From the NCBI RefSeq assembly GCF_040182365.1, contig NZ_CP144460.1, positions 930,001 to 994,000 of the forward strand: a DNA stretch of 64,000 nucleotides, read 5' to 3'. The position numbers were made by a program, and so were the translations under genes. Origin of the DNA: Xanthomonas sp. 10-10 (GTDB taxonomy: Bacteria; Pseudomonadota; Gammaproteobacteria; Xanthomonadales; Xanthomonadaceae). The stretch's first letter is position 1; each line of letters begins with the position of its first letter. This document shows, piece after piece, positions 36,207 to 44,840 of this stretch. A model generated the notes under the pieces. It saw only the letters and a list, made by a program, of their open reading frames with translations, did no database searches and was not told the origin of the DNA.

Positions 36207-37313
36207 ATGGCCATGCCCGCGCTCACCGATGTTGTGCCTTTGCTGCCTGCATCACCGCTGTTGGCGCAGTTGCGCGCGACGGTACCCAACCTGCAGCGGC
36301 GCGTGCCGCTGCAGGCCGACAGCAGTCGCTGGCATGCGTTGCAGATCGGCCCACGCCGCTATCGGGTTGCATTGCCGGTCACCTTGACGCCGTATGCCTC
36401 GGTGCGGCCCTGTTCGGCGCGCTGCGGGTTTTGTTCGGAGAATTTGCGCCAGCACGCGGGCGGTCTGGCGGGGGCGATGCTGCGCCCGGGCCCGGACTAT
36501 TTCGCGCAGTTGCGCGCCGCACTGCAACTGCTGCATGCGATGCCATTGTCGTATTCGCTGTCGGGTCTGGAAATGACCGACGATGCGCAGTGGCTGCAGA
36601 CCTTGCTGCACACCTTGTCCACCACTCCCGATGGTCCGTGCGTCGAGCAGCGCGTGCTGTACAGCAATGGTGCGGGCCTGGCGCGTACGCACGGTGAGCG
36701 TCTGCTCGATGCGCTGGTGGATTTCCGGGTGTCGTGGCTCGAATTGTCGCGTCACCATCCGTTGCAGGCGCAAAACGACGCGATCATGCGCTTCCGGGCG
36801 GGCGAGCCGATTGGCGATGCCACCACGTTCGTGCGGACTGCCCGTCGCATCGCCGCGCGTCTGCCGCTGCGCCTGGTCTGCATCGTGCAACGGGGCGGGG
36901 TATGCAGCGCAGAGGAGATCGCGCGGTATATCGAGTGGGCGCGCAGCTGTGGTGCCGGTCAGGTGATCTTCCGCGAGTTGTCGCGGCTGGACGATGCGTA
37001 TCGCAGCAACGGCACCCTGCGTTACATCGAGCGGCACCGCATCGGCGTGGAACACCTGCTGGCCACGTGCATGCAACAGCCATGGTGGTCGCGTTGGCAG
37101 CTGGATGGCATGACGGAAGGCTATTACTTCTGGAATGTGCGGATGCGTAGCGAGGATGGCATGCAGGTGGTGTTCGAAAGCGCCGACTACGCCGCGATGC
37201 ACGCCCGTCACGCCACCGGCGATCTGTACAAGCTGGTGTTCTTCGCCAATGGCCGGCTGTGCGCGGGGTGGGACCCGGATGCCGATGTGCTGTGGGACGC
37301 TGCCCATGGATGA
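36207..37313 (+). CDS. Radical SAM protein in the NAD salvage cluster
   Basis: 368 aa from the ATG at 36207; a GTG at 36168 overlapping nadV is an equal alternative (381 aa). The 4Fe-4S motif is CSARCGFC (CxxxCxxC; Cys69, 73, 76 from this start), preceded by VALPVTLTPYASVRP. The following TIM-barrel-like pattern has LSGLEMTDD and VCIVQRGGV. There is no SPASM or B12 domain. The C-terminal region is rich in aromatic residues (GYYFWNVRM). The gene overlaps the downstream methyltransferase by 8 bp, so the two are co-translated. The substrate is unknown; context suggests a nucleotide, RNA or cofactor. Confidence 0.85.
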   Translation: MAMPALTDVVPLLPASPLLAQLRATVPNLQRRVPLQADSSRWHALQIGPRRYRVALPVTLTPYASVRPCSARCGFCSENLRQHAGGLAGAMLRPGPDYFAQLRAALQLLHAMPLSYSLSGLEMTDDAQWLQTLLHTLSTTPDGPCVEQRVLYSNGAGLARTHGERLLDALVDFRVSWLELSRHHPLQAQNDAIMRFRAGEPIGDATTFVRTARRIAARLPLRLVCIVQRGGVCSAEEIARYIEWARSCGAGQVIFRELSRLDDAYRSNGTLRYIERHRIGVEHLLATCMQQPWWSRWQLDGMTEGYYFWNVRMRSEDGMQVVFESADYAAMHARHATGDLYKLVFFANGRLCAGWDPDADVLWDAAHG

Positions 37314-38370
37314 GCTCGATCAACGCAGCTGGTGGACGCCGGCGCCCGACGATGCGGCCTGGGCGTTGCCCGACGACCTGCGCGCCAGCGACCCGCTCAA
37401 CGGGCGCGACTGTGGCTGGGTGAATCAGATGCGGCCGTTCGTGCGCCATTTCAGCCAGCCGGGCGAGCAGGTGTTCGACCCGTTCTGCGGATTCGGCAGT
37501 ACCTTGCTGGCAGCGGCCTTCGAAGGCCGCGCGGCGCACGGCATGGAGATCGACCAGGCGCGTGCACGGCTGGCGCGCACGCGGCTGCAGCGGCACGCCG
37601 TGGATGCGCCGATCGTGGTCGGCAGCCTGGTGCAGGCCGCGCCCGCCGCACCGATCGATCTGTGTCTGACCAACGTGCCGTATTTCGGTTGCCAGTGGCA
37701 TGGTGCGGCGGAGGCTGGGCAGCTGTATGCCAGCGCAGACTATGCGGGCTATCTGGCCGGCATGCGCGCGGTGTTTCACGCGCTGCGGCGGCACTTGCGT
37801 CCGGGCGCGTTCGGCGTGGTCATGGTCGAAAATGTCCGTGTGGGCGGGCGCGTGATCCCCCAGGCCTGGGATCTGGGCCAGATACTGGGCAGCCTGTTCA
37901 CGCTGCACGACGAGCGGGTGCTGTGTTACCCGCATCCTGCCGCTGAATTGGAGCCTGCAGGCACCGACAGCAATCGCAGCCACGAATATGCGCTGATCTT
38001 TCAACACGCCCGCGCCCGGTTGGATGTGCAGCAGGCAGAGCAACTGCTGCAGGCCGTGCAGGCGCTCGGCGTGCCGGTGGTGGTGCACGGCAGCTACGCG
38101 CGGTGGCAGCAATCGCCTGCGGCGGTGCCGCAAGGCCCGGCGGATCTGGATGTGATGGTGTGCGCCGAGCAGCAGCTGTGGGACCGCCTGACCAGCTGGT
38201 TGCAGGCGCAGGGCTTCAGCTTGAGCTTGTGGGGCGAGCCCTGCCGCGCGCCAGTGACGCTGGCAGCGGTGCGTGCCCATCACTACCTGCGCGCCGAGCG
38301 GATCGGTGCCGATGGCAGCCGCCTGCAGGTCGACCTGCAACTGCCAACGGATGAACCGCCGGTGCCCTGA
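37306..38370 (+). CDS. Methyltransferase-nucleotidyltransferase fusion protein
   Basis: 354 aa from the ATG at 37306. N-terminal part is a class I SAM methyltransferase: motif I DPFCGFGST (58-66), acidic strand MEIDQAR, and motif IV TNVPYFG (122-128), a variant of the NPPY of N-methylating nucleic-acid enzymes. The motif order I then IV resembles tRNA guanine-N2 or adenine methylases; no target-recognition or THUMP domain is seen. The C-terminal ~100 residues look like a minimal nucleotidyltransferase: HGSYARW (261-267) followed by DLDVMV (Asp280, Asp282) and a further Asp in QVDLQL. I do not recognise a characterised homologue. Confidence 0.72.
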   Translation: MDELDQRSWWTPAPDDAAWALPDDLRASDPLNGRDCGWVNQMRPFVRHFSQPGEQVFDPFCGFGSTLLAAAFEGRAAHGMEIDQARARLARTRLQRHAVDAPIVVGSLVQAAPAAPIDLCLTNVPYFGCQWHGAAEAGQLYASADYAGYLAGMRAVFHALRRHLRPGAFGVVMVENVRVGGRVIPQAWDLGQILGSLFTLHDERVLCYPHPAAELEPAGTDSNRSHEYALIFQHARARLDVQQAEQLLQAVQALGVPVVVHGSYARWQQSPAAVPQGPADLDVMVCAEQQLWDRLTSWLQAQGFSLSLWGEPCRAPVTLAAVRAHHYLRAERIGADGSRLQVDLQLPTDEPPVP

Positions 38371-38443
38371 GCCGGCAACGCGACGCCGCGCGCACATCGG
38401 TTGCGGCTATGCTTTGGCCGGTTTTGGATGCCGGAGTCTTCCC

Positions 38444-39214
38444 ATGTCGTGTACTTCCCTGATCGCGCGCGGTGCGCTGCTTGGCGCGTTGGCAACCCTG
38501 GCCGGCTGTGGTGGCAGCAAGGGCGACAGCATGCTGATGCGTGAGTCGTTCAACTCCGACGACACCTATTCGCGCAGTGTGGCGGCCACGTCGCCGCAAG
38601 CCTGCGAAGCGGCACGACGCGTGCTGTTGAGCCAGGGTTATGCGGTGACGCGTGCCGACGCTGCGGCAGTGGAAGGCAGCAAGAACTTCCAGCTGAAGGA
38701 AGCCGACCAGAGCGAGCAGCTCAATCTACGGATTTCCTGCGCGACGCAGGATGGCGGCAAGGCGCAGATCTTCGTCAGCGCGCTGCAGGACAGATACGCG
38801 TTGAAGAAGAGCTCGACATCGGCCAGCGTCGGTGTCGGCGTACTCGGTTCGTTGTCGTTGCCGGTGGGCAGCAGCGGCGACTCGCTGGTGCGCGTGTCCA
38901 GCACCACGGTGCAGGACGCGGCCTTCTACAAGCGTTTCTTCGAACGTCTGAACTCGTACCTGCCCAAGGTGACCGAAGCGGCGCCTGCCGCTGCGAGCGC
39001 GATGCCCGCATCGGCACCGGCGGCTCCGCACCCGCCGGCCGCACCCGCTGCGGCGCCGGCACCTGCTACCAGCGCGGCTGCGTCATCAGCCACTCCGGCA
39101 CCGGTCCCGACCACGGTTGCGCAACCGCCCGTCGCGCCATTGCCGGTCGAAGCGCAGGACCCACCGCCGGCACCGGCCAGCGTGCCGCAGAGCGAACCCG
39201 CCACGCAGCCGTGA
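38444..39214 (+). CDS. DUF2242-like lipoprotein with Ala/Pro-rich tail
   Basis: 256 aa from the ATG at 38444: basic start, hydrophobic run and lipobox LAGC. The central ~140 residues (FNSDDTYSRSVAATSPQACEAARRVLLSQGYAV...) match my recollection of the DUF2242 family. The last ~85 residues are almost only Ala, Pro, Thr and Ser and probably span peptidoglycan or lie at the surface. Begins 73 bp after the methyltransferase fusion; whether it belongs to that operon is unclear. Function unknown. Confidence 0.75.
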   Translation: MSCTSLIARGALLGALATLAGCGGSKGDSMLMRESFNSDDTYSRSVAATSPQACEAARRVLLSQGYAVTRADAAAVEGSKNFQLKEADQSEQLNLRISCATQDGGKAQIFVSALQDRYALKKSSTSASVGVGVLGSLSLPVGSSGDSLVRVSSTTVQDAAFYKRFFERLNSYLPKVTEAAPAAASAMPASAPAAPHPPAAPAAAPAPATSAAASSATPAPVPTTVAQPPVAPLPVEAQDPPPAPASVPQSEPATQP

Positions 39215-39337
39215 CGCACGATTCACGCAGCGCTCCAAAGCCTGAATAGAGGCGCTGCGCTTCACGTTGTGTTCTCGACCGAATGGCGACAGTGCAGCCA
39301 TGGCTCGCCGAATGGGCGAGGACGATGGAGACGTACG

Positions 39338-39715
39338 ATGAAAATGCGCAATTCCCTGATGGGTATGTCCCTGATCGCTCTGATGGCGACGAGCACCTTC
39401 GCGCAGGCGCAGAACTATTCGCAGCACCGTTACACGACGGCAGATGAAGGCCGCAGGTTCAACGATGGCACACGCGTGCGCTGCAAGAACGTCGAAGTGC
39501 AAAAGAATTCCACCGACCCCAATCGCCTCGGCGGCACGCTCGCTGGCGCGGCCATCGGCGGCTTGCTTGGCAACCAGGTTGGCGGCGGCAACGGCAAGAA
39601 GGTAGCCACGGGTGTGGGTGTTGTAGGTGGTGCCCTTGCCGGTCGCGCGATTCAGGGCAACCGTCAGCAGGCCAACGGCAATCGCCAGGTCGAGCGCGTC
39701 TGCGAACGTCGCTGA
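39338..39715 (+). CDS. Glycine-zipper 2TM-domain envelope protein
   Basis: 125 aa from the ATG at 39338 with a signal peptide (SLMGMSLIALMATSTFAQA). Its core is a glycine zipper (GGTLAGAAIGGLLGNQVGGGNGKKVATGVGVVGGALAGRA), as in SlyB/YmgG-like outer-membrane proteins. It has cysteines at both ends (RVRCKNV, ERVCERR) that could pair. Function not established. Confidence 0.85.
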   Translation: MKMRNSLMGMSLIALMATSTFAQAQNYSQHRYTTADEGRRFNDGTRVRCKNVEVQKNSTDPNRLGGTLAGAAIGGLLGNQVGGGNGKKVATGVGVVGGALAGRAIQGNRQQANGNRQVERVCERR

Positions 39716-39737
39716 GCTTGACGCCACGTTTGTCACG

Positions 39738-39764
39738 AGCCCCGGTCATGCCGGGGCTTTCTTG
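39738..39764 (+). terminator. Terminator after the glycine-zipper gene
   Basis: Stem AGCCCCGG-TCATG-CCGGGGCT followed by TTCTTG, 22 bp after the stop. A typical hairpin with a short U-rich tail. Confidence 0.85.
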
Positions 39765-39808
39765 TATCTCAGGAGCAGCGCCGTGCTGCCGATCCATCTT
39801 CCCGAGCG

Positions 39809-41203
39809 ATGAGTTTCTGCGTACCTAGCGGCCGATGGCAACGGCGATCGCCACGCGTCGTGTGCGCGCCGCGCGCCGCATGGCGCCGCGTGGCGAGGCT
39901 GTTCTGTACGGTGGCGATGTGCGGCCTGCAGCTGCTGCAAGTGGCCGCTGCCGCACCCGGTCAAACGGTGAGCAAGGCCGCACCCGATTGCGTGGAAGCG
40001 CTGTTGCGGCGATTGGGTTGGAGCATTGACAGTGCGGCGATCAGCACGCCAGTGATCCAGCGTGGCGCGCCCTGCACGCGCGGCTCGCTTGCGCAGGCGC
40101 ATGCAGCAGGCGATCTGCGGATCACGCTGCCGGCGGGCTGGGATGCGCGACAACGTGGCGTGGCGCTCAACGCGCTGCTGGACGATTCGGCCAGCCAATG
40201 CGCCTACGGATTCGAAGTTGGTGCTGCCACGCATCGCGCCGTCACCCGGTTGCAAGACAATCCGCATTACCGGTTTTCTGCGCTGCAACTGGGCTGGATC
40301 GGCTTCGGCTGGCGTGGTGCCGCTGCGCAGGGCTGGAGTGGATTCAGGAGCTTCGGCCGCGGCTATCAGCCACGCGGCAGCAATGCACAGGCGCTGGACG
40401 CGTTCTATCGTGGACAGGTGCGTTCGGAATGCGGTGTGGGGCGGCAGGTGGCCCAGCTCGCCACGCAGCGCGAACTGTATGGCGATGCCGGATTCGATCA
40501 GGTATTTACCCCGGGCGAACTGTCCATCGGCACGTTCTTGACCTTGCACGACACCGACAGCATTTTGCTCGGCGCGCATGCCGGCGAGTTCTTTGCCGAC
40601 GGCAAGGCGGTGAAGACTTCGCAACTCGGGCGCCAGGCGTTTGTCGGTGCGCCCGGCTTCATCGCGCATGTGTTCGACAAGGCGTCTCTGGACGACATCC
40701 ATAACCAGGCCGAAAACTTCGTCGTGGTGGATGTCAGCGATGCGGCAGCGCAGGCGTTGGCCCAGCACGGTGGCTTTGCGCACTACGACGCGCTTAACCG
40801 GCAGATATGGGAGCTCTCCAGGCAGCTGCGCGGCCCGGGCAAGCGGCGGTTCGAGCGACTGCTGTACGAGCGCGACGCGGCATTGCGGGCAACGCTGGAT
40901 CCGCAGCAGCAGGCGCGCTTGCAGGAAATGCAGAGGTTGCTGGATGACCCGTTCTATCAGGGCTTTCTGGTGTATGTGCACCCCAAGGGCACCAAGCCGA
41001 TCGGGTATCACGTCGCTCGTCTGCTCGATCGCAACCCGCGCACACCCTATGCGATCGACCTGACCTTGCACAATCTGCGCAGCACCTTGTACTGGCGATG
41101 GATCGACTGGCAGCTGCAGCAGTGCGGCGCCAGCACCGTCACGGAACAATCCATTGAGAATTCCGCCACGCCGGCGCACGCCAGGCGTGGCACCCTGCAC
41201 TGA
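39809..41203 (+). CDS. Exported protein resembling bacterial transglutaminase Tgl
   Basis: 464 aa. An Arg-rich start and hydrophobic segment (about 28-49) suggest export; the first ~55 residues vary in reading. No familiar domain name fits, but parts follow the pattern of Bacillus spore transglutaminase Tgl. A helix with adjacent Glu-Cys (Glu207-Cys208 in FYRGQVRSEC) corresponds to FYAFEC holding catalytic Cys116 and Glu115, and Glu302 in QAENFVVVDV corresponds to WRGENVILL holding Glu187. The protein is about twice as long as Tgl. If right, it would cross-link or modify envelope proteins. Upstream is a glycine-zipper protein, downstream gnd. Confidence 0.6.
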   Translation: MSFCVPSGRWQRRSPRVVCAPRAAWRRVARLFCTVAMCGLQLLQVAAAAPGQTVSKAAPDCVEALLRRLGWSIDSAAISTPVIQRGAPCTRGSLAQAHAAGDLRITLPAGWDARQRGVALNALLDDSASQCAYGFEVGAATHRAVTRLQDNPHYRFSALQLGWIGFGWRGAAAQGWSGFRSFGRGYQPRGSNAQALDAFYRGQVRSECGVGRQVAQLATQRELYGDAGFDQVFTPGELSIGTFLTLHDTDSILLGAHAGEFFADGKAVKTSQLGRQAFVGAPGFIAHVFDKASLDDIHNQAENFVVVDVSDAAAQALAQHGGFAHYDALNRQIWELSRQLRGPGKRRFERLLYERDAALRATLDPQQQARLQEMQRLLDDPFYQGFLVYVHPKGTKPIGYHVARLLDRNPRTPYAIDLTLHNLRSTLYWRWIDWQLQQCGASTVTEQSIENSATPAHARRGTLH

Positions 41204-41224
41204 TCAGAGCATTGAGGAGTGGTT

Positions 41225-42166
41225 ATGGAACTGGGTATGGTGGGTTTGGGCCGCATGGGCGCCAACATGGCCGAGCGTCTGGTGCACGGCGGACATCGTG
41301 TGCATGGCTACGATCCGGGCGCGAGCGCGCGCAGCAGCGCGCAGGCCAAGGGCATCGTCACTGCCGATGCACTGGCGGCGCTGGTCTCCGCGCTGCCGAG
41401 TCCGCGCGTGGTGTGGCTGATGGTGCCGGCGGGCAAGATTGTCGATGACACGCTGGCGCAACTGCTGCCGTTGCTGCAGGCCGGCGACATCGTCATCGAT
41501 GGCGGCAATTCGTATTACAAGGATTCGCAACGCCGCGCGGCGCAGTTGCAGGAAAGCGGTATCGCGTTCGTCGACTGCGGCACCAGCGGTGGCGTCTGGG
41601 GCTTGAAGGAAGGCTATAGCCTGATGGTTGGCGGCGAAGAGGCCGCGGTGACCACGCTGCATCCGATCCTGGCCACGCTGGCGCCTGCGCCGGACAAGGG
41701 CTGGGGACGGGTGGGCCCGAGCGGTGCCGGCCACTTCACCAAGATGGTCCACAACGGCATCGAGTACGGAATGATGCAGGCCTATGCAGAAGGGTTCGCC
41801 CTGATGCAGCACAAGACCGATTTTGCGCTGGACCTGCACCAGGTCTCGGAGATCTGGCGCGACGGCAGCGTGGTGCGGTCGTGGTTGCTGGACCTGACCG
41901 CCGATGCGCTGCGGCATAACCCGGCCATGGACGGTATCGCGCCCTTCGTGGCCGATTCTGGCGAAGGCCGCTGGACAGTGGCCGAGGCGATCGACCTGGA
42001 AGTGTCTGCGCCGATCATCACCTTGTCGCTGATGGAGCGCTTGCGTTCGCGCGACAAGGACTCGTTCACCGACAAATTGCTGGCGGCAATGCGCAACCAG
42101 TTCGGTGGCCACGCAGTGATGACGACCACCGCGGCAGCGCCGACGATCGGCAGCAAGGACGCGTAG
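41225..42166 (+). CDS. gnd: 6-phosphogluconate dehydrogenase, decarboxylating (short type)
   Basis: 313 aa from the ATG at 41225, chosen because GAGGAG ends six bases before it (a GTG two codons earlier lacks a site). Rossmann motif GLGRMGANMA, then VIDGGNSYYKDSQRR, GTSGGVWGLKEGYSLMVGG and the active-site GAGHFTKMVHNGIEYGMMQ with catalytic Lys and Asn. At ~300 aa it is the short, often NAD-preferring type, not the 470-aa enteric enzyme. Makes ribulose-5-phosphate in the oxidative pentose phosphate route. Confidence 0.93.
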   Translation: MELGMVGLGRMGANMAERLVHGGHRVHGYDPGASARSSAQAKGIVTADALAALVSALPSPRVVWLMVPAGKIVDDTLAQLLPLLQAGDIVIDGGNSYYKDSQRRAAQLQESGIAFVDCGTSGGVWGLKEGYSLMVGGEEAAVTTLHPILATLAPAPDKGWGRVGPSGAGHFTKMVHNGIEYGMMQAYAEGFALMQHKTDFALDLHQVSEIWRDGSVVRSWLLDLTADALRHNPAMDGIAPFVADSGEGRWTVAEAIDLEVSAPIITLSLMERLRSRDKDSFTDKLLAAMRNQFGGHAVMTTTAAAPTIGSKDA

Positions 42167-42533
42167 GCGGATCGCTAGGAGGGCCGCGATTGCCGAGAGG
42201 CGTCGCGGTCGCAGAACGGTTTGAAGGCGGTCGACTCGGGCGCGCGCGTAGGCGTCACCAACCGCTGCCCGCAACGCGCGCTGGCGCAGCCCTCGTTTCA
42301 GGACGGCTCCACGTTTCAGGACGGCTCTACGTTTCAGGACGGCTCTACGTTTCAGGACGGCTCTACGTTCGTGGCGTGGCGCGCGTGGGGCCTGTAGAAG
42401 CAGTGCGTTGCGCCAGCGGGCTGCGTTGCTGCCACACATGCGGCGCCTTGCACATTGCGTGCGGTCGATTCGGCGGCGGCGTGTTGTCAGGCGCCGGCTG
42501 CGCTTTGCGCGCGCAGTCGATGCCTGCGGGTCG
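42167..42533. other. Intergenic region between convergent gnd and oxidoreductase genes
   Basis: 367 bp with no real gene. It contains the 18-bp tandem repeat described separately; the rest is GC-rich spacer. Confidence 0.65.
42295..42366. repeat. 18-bp tandem repeat, four copies
   Basis: Unit GTTTCAGGACGGCTCTAC four times in a row; the first copy has one C for T change. A copy-number-variable spacer is likely. The unit length (a multiple of three) is incidental since no gene is read through it. Confidence 0.92.
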
Positions 42534-43592
42534 TCAGGGCGCGCGTTTGCCATCCAGCCATTGCACCTGTCCGGTCGCTGCGCTGCGCTGCGCCAGTTCC
42601 AGCAAGTGCATGAGTTGCACGGCGTCTGCGCCGGCGACCGGCGCCGGCCCGGTGCCGGCCAACGCATCGCGGAAGGCCGCATAGCACTGCCGATAGTCGC
42701 CGGCCAGGTTGTCGGGTTGATGAGTATGTACGCGGCCTTCTTCATCCACCCGGGTAAGCGTGCCCGGCAAGGGGTCCACGCCCCAGCCGACCGTGCCCGG
42801 GCGACGTCCGGCGCGCAATTGGTCTTCCTGCGTGTCCAGGCCGTGCTTGAGATAACTGCCGCGCGTGCCATGCACGGCAAACCGCAGGCTGTTGTCGGCG
42901 ACCAGCGAGCCGGCATGCAGGATCACGCGCAGCCGCGGGTAGTGCAGGGTGACGTGGAAATAATCGTCGCTGCGCGCCTGGCTGCGCTGGCGTTGCAGAT
43001 CCGCACCGATTGCCTGCGGCGTGCCGAACAGTTGCAACGCCTGGTCGAGCAGATGCGGGCCCAGGTCGTACCACAGGCCTGCGCCGGGGATATCGCTCTC
43101 GCGCCAGCGGTCGCGCACCTGCGGCCGATAGCGGTCGAAGTGCGAATGAAATTCCACCACCTCGCCGAGTTGGCCTTCGTCGATCAGGCGACGCACGGTG
43201 AGAAAGTCTGCGTCCCAGCGTCGGTTCTGGAACACGCTGATCACGCGGCCGGCCGCTGCCGCAGCGTCGACCATGGCGCGCGCCTGCGCGGCGTCCAGCG
43301 CAAAGGGTTTATCGACCAGCACGTGTTTGCCTGCAGCCAGCGCCTGCAATGCGAAGGGCGCATGCGTCTGATTGGGTGTGGCAAGGACCACCGCATCGAG
43401 CTCGGGGTCGGCCAGCGCAGTGTCTAGGTCGGCGACGACGGCGACCTCGGGGAAATCGGCCTGCGCCTGCTGCGCTTTGGACGAGACCAGGCTGTGCAAG
43501 CGCAGCCCCGGCGTGCTGGCAATCAGCGGCGCATGAAAGGTGTGACCGACATAGCCGTAGCCGACGACAGCCAGATTGAACGGTTTAGCCAT
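42534..43592 (-). CDS. Gfo/Idh/MocA-family NAD(P)-dependent oxidoreductase
   Basis: 352 aa from the ATG at 43592 (MAKPFNLAVVGYGYVGHTFHAPLIAS), a Rossmann GxGxxG-like start. The family motif GKHVLVDKPFALD carries the catalytic Lys, and the C-terminal domain has the usual beta-sheet with HFDRYRPQVRDRWRE. Such enzymes oxidise sugars or sugar derivatives; the YvaA/YdgJ-like subgroup fits by look, the substrate does not follow. Divergent from the BON-domain gene. Confidence 0.88.
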   Translation of the reverse strand: MAKPFNLAVVGYGYVGHTFHAPLIASTPGLRLHSLVSSKAQQAQADFPEVAVVADLDTALADPELDAVVLATPNQTHAPFALQALAAGKHVLVDKPFALDAAQARAMVDAAAAAGRVISVFQNRRWDADFLTVRRLIDEGQLGEVVEFHSHFDRYRPQVRDRWRESDIPGAGLWYDLGPHLLDQALQLFGTPQAIGADLQRQRSQARSDDYFHVTLHYPRLRVILHAGSLVADNSLRFAVHGTRGSYLKHGLDTQEDQLRAGRRPGTVGWGVDPLPGTLTRVDEEGRVHTHQPDNLAGDYRQCYAAFRDALAGTGPAPVAGADAVQLMHLLELAQRSAATGQVQWLDGKRAP

Positions 43593-43741
43593 TGAAAACG
43601 GTTCATCGCAACGAACGAGGGAATCCGCATGGTATTGCACATACCCGTGTGCGCGAGGTTCACAACCCCTGCATGCAGCGGTCACGTGTGCTCGACGACC
43701 GCCACCGCAAGCTGCAGCCACATTCAACAGGAGCGATTCGA

Positions 43742-44113
43742 ATGAAGAACATGATGCATGCACGTAAGCTGTTGGCGCTGGCGTTGTCGCTCGGCCTGAC
43801 CCTGGGTGCTTCGCAGGCATTCGCCGCCCCGCAGGACATGGGCGCGCACAAGGATCATGCCGCTGGCATGAACGAATCCAAGAAGCCGGTCACCGATACC
43901 TGGATCACCACCAAGGTGAAGACCGATCTGCTGGCCACCGACAACGTGTCGGGCACCGACGTGAAAGTCGAGACCAAGAACGGCATCGTGACGTTGACCG
44001 GCTCGGTGGCAACGCAGGCCGAGCACGACAAGGCTGTGGCCGTGGCCAAGGGCATCGAGGGCGTCAAGAGCGTCAAGTCGACCGGCCTGAAGGTCGTCGC
44101 TGCGAAGAAGTAA
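43742..44113 (+). CDS. BON-domain periplasmic protein (OsmY-like)
   Basis: 123 aa from the ATG at 43742, with CAGGAG about ten bases before it and a signal peptide (LLALALSLGLTLGASQAFA). One BON domain (about 50-120: VTDTWITTKVKTDLLATDNVSGTDVKVETKNGIVTLTGSV...GVKSVKS), thought to bind phospholipid surfaces. OsmY itself has two BON domains; one copy is common in xanthomonads. Likely envelope-stress protein. Confidence 0.9.
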   Translation: MKNMMHARKLLALALSLGLTLGASQAFAAPQDMGAHKDHAAGMNESKKPVTDTWITTKVKTDLLATDNVSGTDVKVETKNGIVTLTGSVATQAEHDKAVAVAKGIEGVKSVKSTGLKVVAAKK

Positions 44114-44169
44114 GCGCAGCTGCTGCGAATGCCGGGCCAGCTGCGGCGAGGCGGCTGATCCGAGCACGA

Positions 44170-44199
44170 GGCGCACTCTAGCGAGTGCGCCTTTTTTTT
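44170..44199 (+). terminator. Rho-independent terminator after the BON-domain gene
   Basis: Stem GGCGCACTC / GAGTGCGCC with a TAGC loop, followed by eight Ts. Strong. Confidence 0.95.
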
Positions 44200-44840
44200 G
44201 CGCGTTTGATTCGCCATGCCTATGCGAGCGGCTCTGGAAGCGGGCTTGCTGAGCGATGTCGCCAGGCGCTGATGCGATGCCTTGTCCAGCTCTGTTCGCC
44301 TGGTCTGTCGGCCGCCTGCTGACCGACGCGGGTTGTCCTGCTGCGTCTATCTGTTTATCGGTGACGAATGTCGCGGCGGTCTCGGCTGCAGCGATGCGTT
44401 GGGTTGGTCCCGGATCGTGCCGTCGACCCGGATCGTCGAAGACCACCTGGCCGCCGGGGTGGTGCGCAAGCAGATCATCGGTGTCGAAGGGAGCGTTTCT
44501 CACCCACCTATCGACGCGCGATCGCATCTGGTGAGCGCCTGCGGCACGCAGGATCGGGCGGAGCTGGGCGTGGCAGGTGCTCGTTATGGCGTGGCCCGCC
44601 TCTTTACAACAAGGCCGGGCCGATTGGGGCGGACCGCTGGGCCAGCGGTCCATGGTGCTCCATCGCCGACAAACGGCGGCCTTCTCGCGCCATTTTCACC
44701 TTTGCTGCACTTATGATATGCCCATTCAGCTATGTCATGGCCGTTGCGGCATGGCTGAACCATTAATCTCGCCCGCGGCGTGATCGGAGACAATGCCGAC
44801 TCGTCCCGGGCACGTGCAGCGAGCGGATACAGACCTAGCA
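44200..44840. other. Intergenic region upstream of the sensor kinase operon
   Basis: About 640 bp. Open frames exist but have no signal, start context or protein-like composition that I would defend. The kinase promoter is presumably near its 3' end, where composition becomes less GC-rich (about 44690-44770). Confidence 0.6.

Noticed and set aside
42190..42684. A protein with VSGRLYVSGRLY repeats
   Set aside because: It is the translation of the 18-bp tandem repeat and then runs antisense into the oxidoreductase gene.
44282..44716. Open frames in the gap before the sensor kinase
   Set aside because: Several overlapping frames of similar length exist on both strands; none has a good start, hydrophobic segment or family motif.
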